Shown: positions 5,990-13,646, counted from the stretch's first letter. The stretch is 13,646 nucleotides of DNA from JABMMZ01 sp044373665 (GCA_044373665.1 JBIPNH010000058.1:1-13646), one strand, 5' to 3'. Numbers and translations: made by a program. The notes: generated from the sequence alone by a model not told the origin.

Positions 5990-7504
5990 CTATGGCAACA
6001 ATCTACCATACATACGTGGGAATGGAATACTTTCTCTCACATGTTTTAGTTTGCACATCCATGTTACTAAGCGTTCTAAACCTAATCCAAATCCTGCATG
6101 GGGAACACTTCCATATTTTCTTAAATCTAAGTACCATTCAAAAGCCTCCATCGGCAAGTCGTGTTCAGTAATTTTTGAACGCAACATTTGTTCATCAGTT
6201 TCACGTTCTCCGCCTCCCACTATTTCGCCATAACCTTCAGGTGCTAACACATCTACACCTCTAGCAAAACGAGGGTGTTCAGGGTTACGTTTTAAATAAA
6301 ATGCCTTTACCTCATGCGGCCAATCGTATACCATAATTGGTTTGTCAAACAAACGGGTGATTACCGTTTCGTCACTTCCACCCAAATCATTGCCATATTC
6401 AAAGTTTTTGGCACTTGCTAACCATTGTGGAATGTTTCTTTGGGTTTCTTCGGCATCTTTCAAAGCTTGTTTCAATTGAACAATTTTGGTTTGATTAAAG
6501 TTTATTTCACCTTTTTTCATCCCCGGAACTGCTATTTTTGCTTCTCTTTCTGCAATTTCTGCTTCAAGTGCTATAATTTGTTCATTAACAGCAGCTAATT
6601 CATCTTCTAATGATTTGATACTGTTTTGTCCGTTTACATCTTTTTCTCCTTTGATAATGGCTACAGCTTCGTCGTAAGTTAATCGTGGGAAAGCCTCCAA
6701 ACTTGATTCTAAAATTGCAGTATCGCGGTCAATTAATTTAAGTTCCGCTTGGCAGTTTTCTAAAACTTGCTTAATGACAAACTGCAAAAAAGATTCGATT
6801 ATATCCATGTTTTGGTGAATATCACAGAATGCAATTTCAGGTTCTATCATCCAAAACTCCGAAAGGTGTCTTCTGGTTTTGCTTTTTTCTGCACGGAAAG
6901 TTGGGCCAAAGGTGTATATTTTACCAAAGGCCATTGCCATTGCTTCACCGTATAACTGACCACTTTGACTCAAATAGGCAGGGTCACCATAAAAATCAGT
7001 TTCAAACAAGTTACTTGTTCCCTCACAAGCATTTCCTGTAAAAATAGGCGCATCCATTTGAACAAAACCTTCTTTTTGAAAATATTGGTGTATGCTGTAT
7101 ATAATGGTATTTCTAATACGCATTATCGCCCATTGTCTTTGACTTCTCAACCACAAATGACGTTGATCCATAAGAAAATCAATACCGTGTTCTTTTTTTG
7201 CAATTGGATATTCTTCGGCAAATTGGTATACATGCAATGATTGCACTTGTATTTCGAAACCACCTATTTGGCGCTCGTCTTTTACCACTGTACCTTTTAC
7301 AGAAATAGCACTTTCCAAACCAAGTTTACCAGCATTGTTAAATTCAGTTTCATTCAGTTTGCTTTGGTCAGCTATACACTGAACCAAGCCACTCCCATCT
7401 CTTAAATTAATAAAAACAAGGCCCTTGCTGTCTCTTCTGTTGGCTACCCAACCCTTTAATTCAATTTCTTTTCCCTCGTATTGGGCAATATCTCTAATAT
7501 ACAT
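5990..7504 (-). CDS. asnS: Asparaginyl-tRNA synthetase
   Basis: 504-residue class IIb synthetase that charges tRNA-Asn with asparagine in the cytoplasm. The N-terminal OB-fold anticodon-binding domain spans ~1-105 (IELKGWVANRRDSKGLVFI, 14-32). The catalytic core has motif 2 'GPTFRAEKSKTRRHLSEFW' (200-218) and motif 3 'GFGLGLERLVTWM' (471-483), plus 'GEIVGGGERE' (426-435) and a C-terminal 'RMYGRLLP'. Compared with the ~466-residue E. coli enzyme there is an insertion at ~287-366. Its Glu/Ala/Lys-rich stretch 'EDELAAVNEQIIALEAEIAE' (300-319) looks like a coiled-coil hairpin. The start ATG at 7504 gives a normal MYIRDIAQYEGKEI beginning. The gene is divergent from rpoN with a 77-bp shared promoter region. 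Identity is very secure; the role of the insertion is unknown. Confidence 0.97.
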   Translation of the reverse strand: MYIRDIAQYEGKEIELKGWVANRRDSKGLVFINLRDGSGLVQCIADQSKLNETEFNNAGKLGLESAISVKGTVVKDERQIGGFEIQVQSLHVYQFAEEYPIAKKEHGIDFLMDQRHLWLRSQRQWAIMRIRNTIIYSIHQYFQKEGFVQMDAPIFTGNACEGTSNLFETDFYGDPAYLSQSGQLYGEAMAMAFGKIYTFGPTFRAEKSKTRRHLSEFWMIEPEIAFCDIHQNMDIIESFLQFVIKQVLENCQAELKLIDRDTAILESSLEAFPRLTYDEAVAIIKGEKDVNGQNSIKSLEDELAAVNEQIIALEAEIAEREAKIAVPGMKKGEINFNQTKIVQLKQALKDAEETQRNIPQWLASAKNFEYGNDLGGSDETVITRLFDKPIMVYDWPHEVKAFYLKRNPEHPRFARGVDVLAPEGYGEIVGGGERETDEQMLRSKITEHDLPMEAFEWYLDLRKYGSVPHAGFGLGLERLVTWMCKLKHVRESIPFPRMYGRLLP

Positions 7505-7515
7505 TTTTAAAAATC

Positions 7516-7548
7516 TTTGTAATAATACCGCAAAATTAATTTACTTTG
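7516..7548 (+). promoter_or_regulatory. Promoter of rpoN
   Basis: TTTG (7516-7519) is followed after 21 nt by TTACTTTG (7541-7548), one mismatch from TAnnTTTG. The -7 box ends 33 nt before the rpoN ATG. Spacing and position fit the Bacteroidota consensus, though the box is imperfect. Confidence 0.4.
7531..7538 (-). promoter_or_regulatory. -7 box for asnS
   Basis: The minus strand reads TAATTTTG (7538-7531), a perfect TAnnTTTG match, 26 nt before the asnS start. No good TTTG -33 partner is visible upstream, so the call is tentative. The box lies between the two promoter elements proposed for rpoN on the other strand. Confidence 0.4.
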
Positions 7549-7581
7549 CAGATAATTTTAGAATTAAATTAAAATTTCCTC

Positions 7582-9066
7582 ATGTTAAAGCAGTCATTAA
7601 GCCAAAAATTGTTGCAAAAATTGTCTCCTCAACAGATTCAATTCATCAAATTATTGCAAATGACCACTGCAGATTTTGAGGAAAGAGTAGAGCAGGAACT
7701 CCTCGACAACCCCGCTTTAGAAAAAAGCGAAGAAGATTTTGCAACTTTCACTGCTGCCGAAAAAAAGAAAGAAGAATTCAACAATGAGGAAAGTATTAAT
7801 GACGATTTTAATAGTTCAGACCACTACGATACCGAAGATTTTAATGTTTCTGAGTTTTTAAATGCCGACGATTCTGCCGGATTTAAAATGACAGACGACT
7901 ACAATCAATCCGACGAGGAACAAAAAGAATTACCTATTGCTTACCAACAAAGTTTTTACGACTTTCTGGTCGACCAAACACACGCCAATTTTGACAATGA
8001 AGAGGAATTACAACTTGCATTGCACTTGGTAGGAAATATTGAAGAAGACGGTTATTTAAGAAGACCTTTGGATTCCATAGTTAACGATTTAGCTTTTACT
8101 GAAAACATAAGCACAACCGAAGAACAGTTGGAAAGAATTTTAATAAAAATTCAAAATTTTGACCCACCTGGGATTGGTGCTAGAGATTTACAAGAATGTT
8201 TGTTATTGCAGCTTTATAAAAAAGACTACGGTACTAGTAAAAGTATCGATTTGGCTGAAAAAATCTTAAGCGAACACATGGAAGCTTTTGTTAAGAAACA
8301 TTATGATAAAATAATGAAAAGTTTGAAAATTACCGACGATGAGCTCAAAGCAGCTATTAAGGAAATTACCAAGCTAAATCCAAAGCCCGGACAGTCGCAA
8401 TCGCAAAGCACATCGCAGTATATTATTCCCGACTTCACGGTAAATAATATTGATGGCGTTTTGAGTGTGGTGCTCAATTCACGCAATGCCCCCGAGTTAA
8501 AGTTAAGTCAATCCTATTCAGAAACTTTACAGGCTTACGACAAGGACACCAAAAACGACAAGAATTTAAAAGATACCGTTCAGTATATCAAACAAAAACT
8601 AGATGGCGCAAAATGGTTTATTGACAGCGTAAAACAACGTCAGCAAACATTGCAATTAACCATGACTGCTATCTTAGAGTCGCAAAAAGATTTTTTCCTT
8701 TATGGGGATGAAGTTTCTTTAAGACCAATGATATTAAAAGACATTGCAGAAAAAATAGGAATGGATATTTCCACCATTTCACGGGTTGCTAACAGTAAAT
8801 ATGTTCAAACAGACTTTGGAATATATCCACTAAAGTATTTTTTCAGTGAGGGTATATTGAGCGACAGTGGCGAGGAAGTAAGTAATCGTGAGGTGAAAAA
8901 AATATTGAGTGATGCAGTGTCACAAGAGGAAAAAAAAGTACCTTTGACAGACGAGGCATTAATGGCAATTTTAAGAGAAAAAGGCTACAATATTGCCCGT
9001 AGAACGGTTGCAAAATATAGAGAACAATTAAATATTCCTGTGGCAAGATTAAGAAAAGAACTTTAA
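7582..9066 (+). CDS. rpoN: RNA polymerase sigma-54 factor
   Basis: 494-residue sigma-54, which directs RNA polymerase to -24/-12 promoters opened by AAA+ activators. Region I, the Gln/Leu-rich N-terminus 'LKQSLSQKLLQKLSPQQIQF' (2-21), contacts the activator. Acidic linker region II covers ~48-115. The core-binding domain holds 'FDPPGIGARDLQECLLLQL' (193-211). The helix-turn-helix part has 'LKDIAEKIGMDISTISRVAN' (385-404) followed by 'GIYPLKYFFSEG' (413-424). The C-terminal RpoN box is 'ARRTVAKYR' (472-480), which reads the -24 element. All regions are present and the length is typical. No enhancer-binding activator is encoded in the window. The ferritin gene follows 15 bp later on the same strand and is probably co-transcribed. 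Confidence 0.97.
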   Translation: MLKQSLSQKLLQKLSPQQIQFIKLLQMTTADFEERVEQELLDNPALEKSEEDFATFTAAEKKKEEFNNEESINDDFNSSDHYDTEDFNVSEFLNADDSAGFKMTDDYNQSDEEQKELPIAYQQSFYDFLVDQTHANFDNEEELQLALHLVGNIEEDGYLRRPLDSIVNDLAFTENISTTEEQLERILIKIQNFDPPGIGARDLQECLLLQLYKKDYGTSKSIDLAEKILSEHMEAFVKKHYDKIMKSLKITDDELKAAIKEITKLNPKPGQSQSQSTSQYIIPDFTVNNIDGVLSVVLNSRNAPELKLSQSYSETLQAYDKDTKNDKNLKDTVQYIKQKLDGAKWFIDSVKQRQQTLQLTMTAILESQKDFFLYGDEVSLRPMILKDIAEKIGMDISTISRVANSKYVQTDFGIYPLKYFFSEGILSDSGEEVSNREVKKILSDAVSQEEKKVPLTDEALMAILREKGYNIARRTVAKYREQLNIPVARLRKEL

Positions 9067-9081
9067 AAAAAATTATCACAT

Positions 9082-9594
9082 ATGTTATCAAAAAAAATCC
9101 AAAACGCATTAAACAATCAAATAGAATTAGAAGCGTCTTCTTCCAATTATTACCTAGCAATGGCATCATGGGCTGAGTCTGAGGGATTCAACGGTGTAGC
9201 CAATTTTCTTTACACACACAGCGATGAAGAACGTATTCACATGATAAAATTAGTTCGTTTCATCAATGAAAGAGGCGGAAAAGCAGTAGTTCCTGCCCTT
9301 AAAGAACCTATTTCAAAGTTTAAAAATTTAACAGAAATATTTGATATTATCCTTAAACACGAAATATTAGTAACTTCTGAAATAAATAAAGTGGTAGATG
9401 CTTGCTTATCAGAAAAGGATTATACTACTCACAATTTTATGCAATGGTATGTTGCAGAGCAGTTAGAAGAAGAATCATTAGCCAAAAACAATGTAGATAA
9501 ATTGCGATTAATTGGCGATGACAAAGGTGGAATGTATCTGTTTGACAGAGATATTGCAGCTTTGATACCTACTGCTGCCCCTAAAGGTAAGTAA
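9082..9594 (+). CDS. ftnA: Bacterial non-haem ferritin
   Basis: 170-residue ferritin subunit; 24 would assemble into a cage that oxidises Fe(II) and stores it as a mineral. Ferroxidase ligands fall at the same numbers as in E. coli FtnA: Glu17, Glu50, His53, Glu94, Gln127 and Glu130, with Glu49 and Glu126 for the third iron site and Tyr24. No Met haem ligand pattern of bacterioferritin is apparent, so this is the FtnA class. It lies 15 bp after rpoN and has no visible promoter of its own. The usual C-terminal 'D..GGMYLFDRDIA' stretch (146-159) is present. Identification is secure; regulation by iron cannot be judged, as no Fur box was recognised. Confidence 0.95.
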   Translation: MLSKKIQNALNNQIELEASSSNYYLAMASWAESEGFNGVANFLYTHSDEERIHMIKLVRFINERGGKAVVPALKEPISKFKNLTEIFDIILKHEILVTSEINKVVDACLSEKDYTTHNFMQWYVAEQLEEESLAKNNVDKLRLIGDDKGGMYLFDRDIAALIPTAAPKGK

Positions 9595-9751
9595 TTATTT
9601 AATGATATTTCTTGATGTGATACAAGTTTTAATGAACGCTTGTAAGTGAATTATTGTAATCATTTTGTTAGTGATTTCAACTTTTAACATCCTTTAAAAA
9701 ATAAAAATTAATCAATTTATTCGACTTTTCATTTAAAATCAATAAATTCAA

Positions 9752-9759
9752 TATATTTG
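9752..9759 (+). promoter_or_regulatory. -7 promoter box of glyA
   Basis: TATATTTG matches TAnnTTTG exactly and ends 15 nt before the glyA ATG. A weak -33 candidate, TTTC (9727-9730), is 21 nt upstream. If used, the leader would be only several nucleotides long. The preceding gap from 9595 holds no gene. Confidence 0.45.
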
Positions 9760-9774
9760 TTCATTCATTTTATC

Positions 9775-11049
9775 ATGCAAAAAGATCAACAAATATTTGA
9801 CCTCATACAACTAGAAAACGACAGACAGTCTCACGGAATTGAGTTAATAGCTTCAGAAAATTTTGTTTCAAAACAGGTTATGGAAGCCATGGGAAGCGTA
9901 TTAACAAATAAATATGCTGAGGGATTACCGGGTAAACGTTATTATGGTGGTTGCGAGATTGTAGACCAAGTGGAACAGATTGCTATAGATAGATTAAAGC
10001 AACTATTTGGTGCAGAATGGGCAAATGTTCAACCTCACAGTGGTGCGCAAGCCAATGCTGCTGTAATGTTAGGTTGCTTAAATGCAGGTGACAAAATTTT
10101 AGGGTTCGACCTTAGCCATGGAGGACACTTAACCCACGGTTCTCCTGTAAACTTTTCTGGTAAACTATATTCACCAAGTTTTTATGGTGTTGAAGAGTCT
10201 ACAGGAACAATTGACTTTAGTAAAATTTCAGAAATAGCAGAGAGAGAGAAACCAAAATTAATCATTTGTGGTGCTTCTTCATACAGCAGAGATTGGGATT
10301 ATGCCACCTTGCGAACTATTGCTGACAGTGTGGGTGCATTATTGCTTGCTGATATTTCTCATCCTGCGGGATTAATAGCTACAGGTTTGTTAAACAATCC
10401 GCTTCCGCATTGCCATATTGTAACCTCTACTACTCATAAAACACTAAGAGGTCCACGAGGTGGAATTATAATGATGGGCAAAGATTTTGAAAATCCATGG
10501 GGTTTAAAAACGCCAAAGGGAGAACCAAAAATGATGAGCGCAGTATTAGATGGTGCTGTTTTTCCTGGTACACAAGGTGGGCCATTGGAACATGTTATTG
10601 CCGCTAAAGCAGTTGCGTTTGGCGAAGCTTTATCTCCTGAGTTTAAAACTTACATGCAACAAGTTAAAACCAATGCTAGTGCTTTGGCTCAAGCAATGGT
10701 GAACTTAGGTTACCATATTATTTCTGGAGGCACCGAAAACCATTTAATGTTAATTGATTTGAGAGCAAAAGCAGATTACCTAACAGGAAAATTAGCCGAA
10801 AACACTTTGGTTAAATGTGATATTACCATTAATAAAAATACTGTTCCTTTCGAAACACGTTCTCCTTTTGTTACTTCAGGTATCCGTTTGGGTACTCCTG
10901 CTATTACTACCCGTGGAATGAAAGAAACCGACATGGTTAAAATAGCTGAATTAATTGATAGAGCATTAATGAATCACGACCAAGAAACCGTTATTAATGA
11001 AATAAAACAAGAGGTAAATACTTGGATGAAACAGTTTCCTTTATACTAA
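9775..11049 (+). CDS. glyA: Serine hydroxymethyltransferase
   Basis: 424-residue PLP enzyme interconverting serine + tetrahydrofolate and glycine + 5,10-methylene-tetrahydrofolate, the main source of one-carbon units. PLP binds Lys222 in 'TSTTHKTLRGPRGG' (217-230 region). Other family signatures are 'IELIASENF' (22-30), 'KRYYGG' (54-59), 'VQPHSGAQAN' (85-94), 'ADISHPAGL' (192-200, Asp193 and His196) and 'SGIRLGTPAITTRG' (368-381, Arg371 for the substrate carboxylate). The start is the ATG at 9775. An upstream in-frame TTG at 9757 would add six residues and overlap a perfect -7 promoter box, so it is rejected. A small membrane-protein gene follows 6 bp after the stop and is likely co-transcribed. 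Confidence 0.97.
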   Translation: MQKDQQIFDLIQLENDRQSHGIELIASENFVSKQVMEAMGSVLTNKYAEGLPGKRYYGGCEIVDQVEQIAIDRLKQLFGAEWANVQPHSGAQANAAVMLGCLNAGDKILGFDLSHGGHLTHGSPVNFSGKLYSPSFYGVEESTGTIDFSKISEIAEREKPKLIICGASSYSRDWDYATLRTIADSVGALLLADISHPAGLIATGLLNNPLPHCHIVTSTTHKTLRGPRGGIIMMGKDFENPWGLKTPKGEPKMMSAVLDGAVFPGTQGGPLEHVIAAKAVAFGEALSPEFKTYMQQVKTNASALAQAMVNLGYHIISGGTENHLMLIDLRAKADYLTGKLAENTLVKCDITINKNTVPFETRSPFVTSGIRLGTPAITTRGMKETDMVKIAELIDRALMNHDQETVINEIKQEVNTWMKQFPLY

Positions 11050-11055
11050 TGTGTC

Positions 11056-11451
11056 ATGTTAGTCTTTAGGTCTATCGTTCTTTGGTTGGCTTTTATTTTT
11101 ATATTAATAAGTCAATTTATTGCTTTAGATACGGTTCGTCTTCTTTTATTTTACAGAATTACGCCTGCCATATTTTTATTAATTTGGGTATTTACAACCT
11201 TGTTTTTTAACAAAAAACTTGTTGTTGATACTGCCATTCATGGCGTTAAAGTTCTGAAATGGATCAAAGTATTAAGATTGTTTTCTTCGGCTTTCATCAT
11301 TATTGGTGCTGCTGTAAAAATTATGAGATGGGACTATGGCGATATTTTCCTAATGATAGGTATAGGATCTATGGCTGCCTATTCTTCTTTATTGGCTTAT
11401 GTTGCTAAAACAAAACAAGAACATAATCCTGAAATTATTGACGATATTTAA
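11056..11451 (+). CDS. Small four-helix membrane protein, GldL-like hairpin
   Basis: 131 residues with hydrophobic segments at ~4-24, 36-51, 75-90 and 97-117, ending in a charged cytoplasmic-looking tail. The last two helices, 'FSSAFIIIGAAVKIMRW' (76-92) and 'GDIFLMIGIGSMAAY' (95-109), resemble the membrane hairpin of GldL. GldL is a gliding/T9SS motor protein with an 'FKIMHWP.A..ML..GL' pattern. The large GldL cytoplasmic domain is absent, so this is not GldL itself. Similar short proteins of unknown role occur in Bacteroidota. It begins 6 bp after glyA and converges on the next gene with 6 bp between stop codons. Reality of the gene is likely; function unknown. Confidence 0.75.
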   Translation: MLVFRSIVLWLAFIFILISQFIALDTVRLLLFYRITPAIFLLIWVFTTLFFNKKLVVDTAIHGVKVLKWIKVLRLFSSAFIIIGAAVKIMRWDYGDIFLMIGIGSMAAYSSLLAYVAKTKQEHNPEIIDDI

Positions 11452-11457
11452 GTAAGA

Positions 11458-12516
11458 TTAGTCAATCCAATCTGCAATAAACAGATTGGTGTCACGGGTA
11501 CCGTTGTTGTTTCTATTTGAGGAAAAGATGAGTTGTTTACCATCAGGGCTGAACATAGGAAATGCATTAAAAATACTTTGATTTGAAATTTGTTGTAAAT
11601 TTTTGCCATCAATATCAATCATAAACAATTGGAATGCATAGCCTTTGCTAGAATAGTGGTTGCTTGAAAATAAAATTTTCTTACCTGAAGGATGAAAAAA
11701 TGGCGCCCAATTAGCTTTTCCTAAATTGGTTACTTGTTTAAGATTTTGTCCATTTGTGTCTATGACATACAATTCCATATTGGTTGGCGCCACTAAGCCT
11801 TCTAAGAGAAGCTTTTTGTATTCGGCAATCTCTGATTCAGTATTTGGTCGTGATGCTCTAAAAACCAATTTAGAACCATCTGGAGAGAAAAAAGCGCCTC
11901 CATCATAACCTAAGTCAAAAGTTAATTGTTTTAATCCACTTCCATCTATGTTCATAATCCACAATTCCAAATCGCCACTACGGGTACTTGTAAATACTAT
12001 TTTGTCCCCTTTTGGACTTACCGTAGCTTCAGCATCGTATCCAACTGAATCGGTTAGTCTTTTAATAATTTCACCTTTTGGATTGGCAACAAAAATATCG
12101 TAATCAGGGTAAATACTCCACAAATACTTTCCTTGAACACTCACTGTAGTGGGACATTGATGTGAACCTTTAAATGTAGAAGCGTATAATATATCTTTAC
12201 CATTTGGCATAAAATAACTACAAGTGGTTCGTCCCAATCCGTTGCTTAATTTAGTAGGCACATAGTTTTCTCTTTCCTTTTTCGCTTTAGCAATATCGAT
12301 AGAAAAAATTTGGTCGCATTCCACACCCCATTTTTTATTATTACTTTGAAAAACTAAGTTTTTGCTATTCGGGCTAAAATAAGCTTCGGCATTATCGCCA
12401 CCAAACGTAAGTTGTGTAATATTTCTTAGGTGCCTTGATTCTATAGAATCGGTTACTTGAGCAAATGAGATATTTAATAAAACAATAGAAATGATTAAAG
12501 ATAGTGCTTTGTGCAT
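11458..12516 (-). CDS. Exported PD40/TolB-like beta-propeller protein
   Basis: 352 residues from the ATG at 12516. An in-frame TTG two codons upstream is less likely as a start. A signal peptide is clear (MHKALSLIISIVLLNISFA, then QVTDS), so the product is periplasmic or surface-exposed. At least six PD40 blades show the 'FSPDGK.I.F.S' pattern at 47-58, 102-113, 166-177, 210-221, 274-285 and 322-333. The best stretch is 'LELWIMNIDGSGLKQLTF' (183-200), as in the TolB C-terminal propeller. No peptidase, peptidoglycan-binding or OmpA domain is attached, so it is a bare propeller. It probably binds protein or glycan partners; the specific role is unknown. A terminator separates it from the gene upstream. 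Confidence 0.85.
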   Translation of the reverse strand: MHKALSLIISIVLLNISFAQVTDSIESRHLRNITQLTFGGDNAEAYFSPNSKNLVFQSNNKKWGVECDQIFSIDIAKAKKERENYVPTKLSNGLGRTTCSYFMPNGKDILYASTFKGSHQCPTTVSVQGKYLWSIYPDYDIFVANPKGEIIKRLTDSVGYDAEATVSPKGDKIVFTSTRSGDLELWIMNIDGSGLKQLTFDLGYDGGAFFSPDGSKLVFRASRPNTESEIAEYKKLLLEGLVAPTNMELYVIDTNGQNLKQVTNLGKANWAPFFHPSGKKILFSSNHYSSKGYAFQLFMIDIDGKNLQQISNQSIFNAFPMFSPDGKQLIFSSNRNNNGTRDTNLFIADWID

Positions 12517-12529
12517 GTTCAACTTTTAG

Positions 12530-12537
12530 CAAAATTA
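12530..12537 (-). promoter_or_regulatory. -7 box of the propeller gene
   Basis: The minus strand reads TAATTTTG (12537-12530), a perfect TAnnTTTG, 13 nt before the ATG. No convincing -33 TTTG is at the right distance. The gene needs its own promoter because a strong terminator lies just upstream (12565-12596). Confidence 0.4.
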
Positions 12538-12564
12538 GTGCCACGATACATGAGGTAATAGCAT

Positions 12565-12596
12565 AAAAAAAGGGCTACCAAATGGTAGCCCTTTTT
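12565..12596 (-). terminator. Intrinsic terminator of the T9SS-secreted protein gene
   Basis: GGGCTACC (12572-12579) and GGTAGCCC (12584-12591) form a perfect 8-bp G+C-rich stem with a 4-nt loop (9 bp if A12580-T12583 pairs). On the minus strand seven T follow (12571-12565). Five T on the other side would let it work in both directions, although no + strand gene reads into it. It lies 21 nt beyond the stop codon of the Ig-repeat gene. Confidence 0.9.
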
Positions 12597-12617
12597 AGGA
12601 TTGATTTTAAATATTAA

Positions 12618-13646
12618 TTACTGTAATACAACTCTTTTGTTTACAACTTGACCATCAACAGTCAATTTGATGCTGTAAACTCCTTTAGCATAGTCTGTCA
12701 AGTTGATTTCAAATTTACCACTTGCTTGTGTGTAAGTTTGGCTCATCACGTTTTGACCTAAGCTATTGTATACTTCGATAGTTGCATTTTGTGTTAAAGC
12801 ACCTTTCAAGTCGATAGTTACTAAACCATTACTTGGGTTAGGATACACATCAACACTTTCTTCGATATTAGCTACATCTAAACCAACTGTGTTGTTCACA
12901 CATTTAGGCCAGTAAGTGTAGTTAACCATTCTAGTGAACTCACTTGAAGTATTGTTACTTGGGTCAGTTACTCTGTAAGTGATAGTGTATAAACCTTCTT
13001 CGAATTTGTTAACGTTTTGGTTAACGATTTCTACTAGTGGCAACAAGTCAGCAGGGCTGTAGTAGTTGTCTGATGTAGAGATACCCCACATTGGCCAAAT
13101 ATCTTCACCAACACAACCTGTAATGATTGGACCCCAAACTCTTGGCGCTTTAGTATCTACTACTTCAACTGTACGAGTTTTTCTTGTAGTGTTACCTGAT
13201 CCGTCTACTGCTTCGAATACTTCAGTGTATGTTCCTAATACGTTAGGGTTTACATTACCAGATATTCTAACTAAACTTACTTGACCTGCAGGATAGTAGT
13301 TATCAGATGCAGATGGTTCAATTGAGGCGTAAGCTGTTCTTACTTCATGTTTTACAACATTGAATGTATTCAAATCAATTGATGGTGGAATAAAGTCGTC
13401 AACTCTGTAGTTTCTTACTACTGGTGTTGCGTTGTTACCTTCGCCATCAACAGCATTGTATGTTACAGGGTAAGTTGCTCTTACTAATGTATTTACTTGA
13501 CCATTGAAACCCCAATTTCTTGTTAATGTTGGATTTAAGTCATAAGCATCTTCAACATCAGTTTGGTCGACCCAAACAGAGTTGATTTGAATTTGCTCTT
13601 CACCTAATGGTAAAATAGTTGGTGCTTGTGTATCTTCAACACATAC
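12618..13646 (-). CDS. Secreted Ig-like repeat protein with T9SS C-terminal sorting domain, 5' end outside window
   Basis: The frame is open from the stop at 12618 to the right edge (342 residues); no start codon is needed inside, and a TTG at 13373 is internal. Three Ig-like repeats of the DUF5011/HYR kind are seen. Each ends in a form of 'YNAVDGEGNN', 'FEAVDGSGNTTRKTRTVEV' or 'YRVTDPSNNTSSE', and they are joined by 'DTQAPT' / 'DTKAPRVWG'. The last ~78 residues, starting 'VDVYPNPSNGLVTIDL' and ending 'GVYSIKLTVDGQVVNKRVVLQ', form a type A Por/T9SS sorting domain. That domain targets the protein across the outer membrane for surface attachment or release. Regular codon use like that of the rhodopsin gene suggests strong expression. 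Any catalytic or adhesive domain would lie further upstream, out of view. Confidence 0.9.
   Translation of the reverse strand, partial: VCVEDTQAPTILPLGEEQIQINSVWVDQTDVEDAYDLNPTLTRNWGFNGQVNTLVRATYPVTYNAVDGEGNNATPVVRNYRVDDFIPPSIDLNTFNVVKHEVRTAYASIEPSASDNYYPAGQVSLVRISGNVNPNVLGTYTEVFEAVDGSGNTTRKTRTVEVVDTKAPRVWGPIITGCVGEDIWPMWGISTSDNYYSPADLLPLVEIVNQNVNKFEEGLYTITYRVTDPSNNTSSEFTRMVNYTYWPKCVNNTVGLDVANIEESVDVYPNPSNGLVTIDLKGALTQNATIEVYNSLGQNVMSQTYTQASGKFEINLTDYAKGVYSIKLTVDGQVVNKRVVLQ

Noticed and set aside
9621..9644. TACAAG / CTTGTA inverted repeat after the ferritin gene as a terminator
   Set aside because: Only 6 bp with a 12-nt loop and no T-tract after it.
11726..11908. 60-codon + strand frame opposite the propeller gene
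   Set aside because: It is antisense to PD40 blades and has no features of its own.
12618..13373. Start of the Ig-repeat protein at 13373
   Set aside because: That codon is TTG and the frame continues, with a further Ig-like repeat, to the window edge.

Overview
The window looks like a chromosomal segment of a Bacteroidota bacterium, probably an aquatic, light-using lineage near Flavobacteriales; this placement is an inference. Support comes from the low G+C content, a type IX secretion sorting domain, an OstA-like LPS-transport protein, Bacteroidota-type promoter boxes (TTTG / TAnnTTTG), a long asparaginyl-tRNA synthetase with an inserted segment, and a proteorhodopsin. No tRNA, rRNA, CRISPR array, integrase or transposase was seen.

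Layout. 1-1193 (-): 5' part of an OstA-like gene running off the left edge, with a good promoter. 1294-1944 (-): a seven-helix DUF6629-type membrane protein. 2215-5081 (-): a phototrophy cassette made of a proton-pumping proteorhodopsin (4362-5081) followed by one 686-residue gene fusing lycopene beta-cyclase (CrtY) to a Brp/Blh-type beta-carotene 15,15'-dioxygenase. A perfect 10-bp hairpin with a T-tract lies between the two genes. 5082-5989: a 0.9-kb gap with several palindromes, a possible 42-codon ORF on + and a relatively G+C-rich, foldable 220-bp block. 5990-7504 (-): asnS, divergent from rpoN (7582-9066, +), which is followed by a ferritin gene (9082-9594), glyA (9775-11049) and a small membrane-protein gene (11056-11451). 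11458-12516 (-): an exported beta-propeller protein. 12618-13646 (-): the 3' part of a large secreted Ig-like-repeat protein with a T9SS sorting domain, ended by a strong terminator.

How the genes work together. The fusion enzyme would turn lycopene into beta-carotene and cleave it to retinal, the chromophore the adjacent rhodopsin needs. The rhodopsin keeps the D-T-E proton-pump residues and a green-type Met at the tuning position. It also has glycine where carotenoid-antenna rhodopsins have their fenestration, so it might use a carotenoid as a second pigment. The hairpin between rhodopsin and fusion gene suggests much opsin and little enzyme from one transcript. Upstream carotenoid genes (crtE, crtB, crtI) are not in the window.

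The least explained stretch is 5400-5990. It shows clustered palindromes sharing a half-site and a nested set of complementary segments typical of a structured RNA or a small inverted-repeat element. I could not assign it to a known family.
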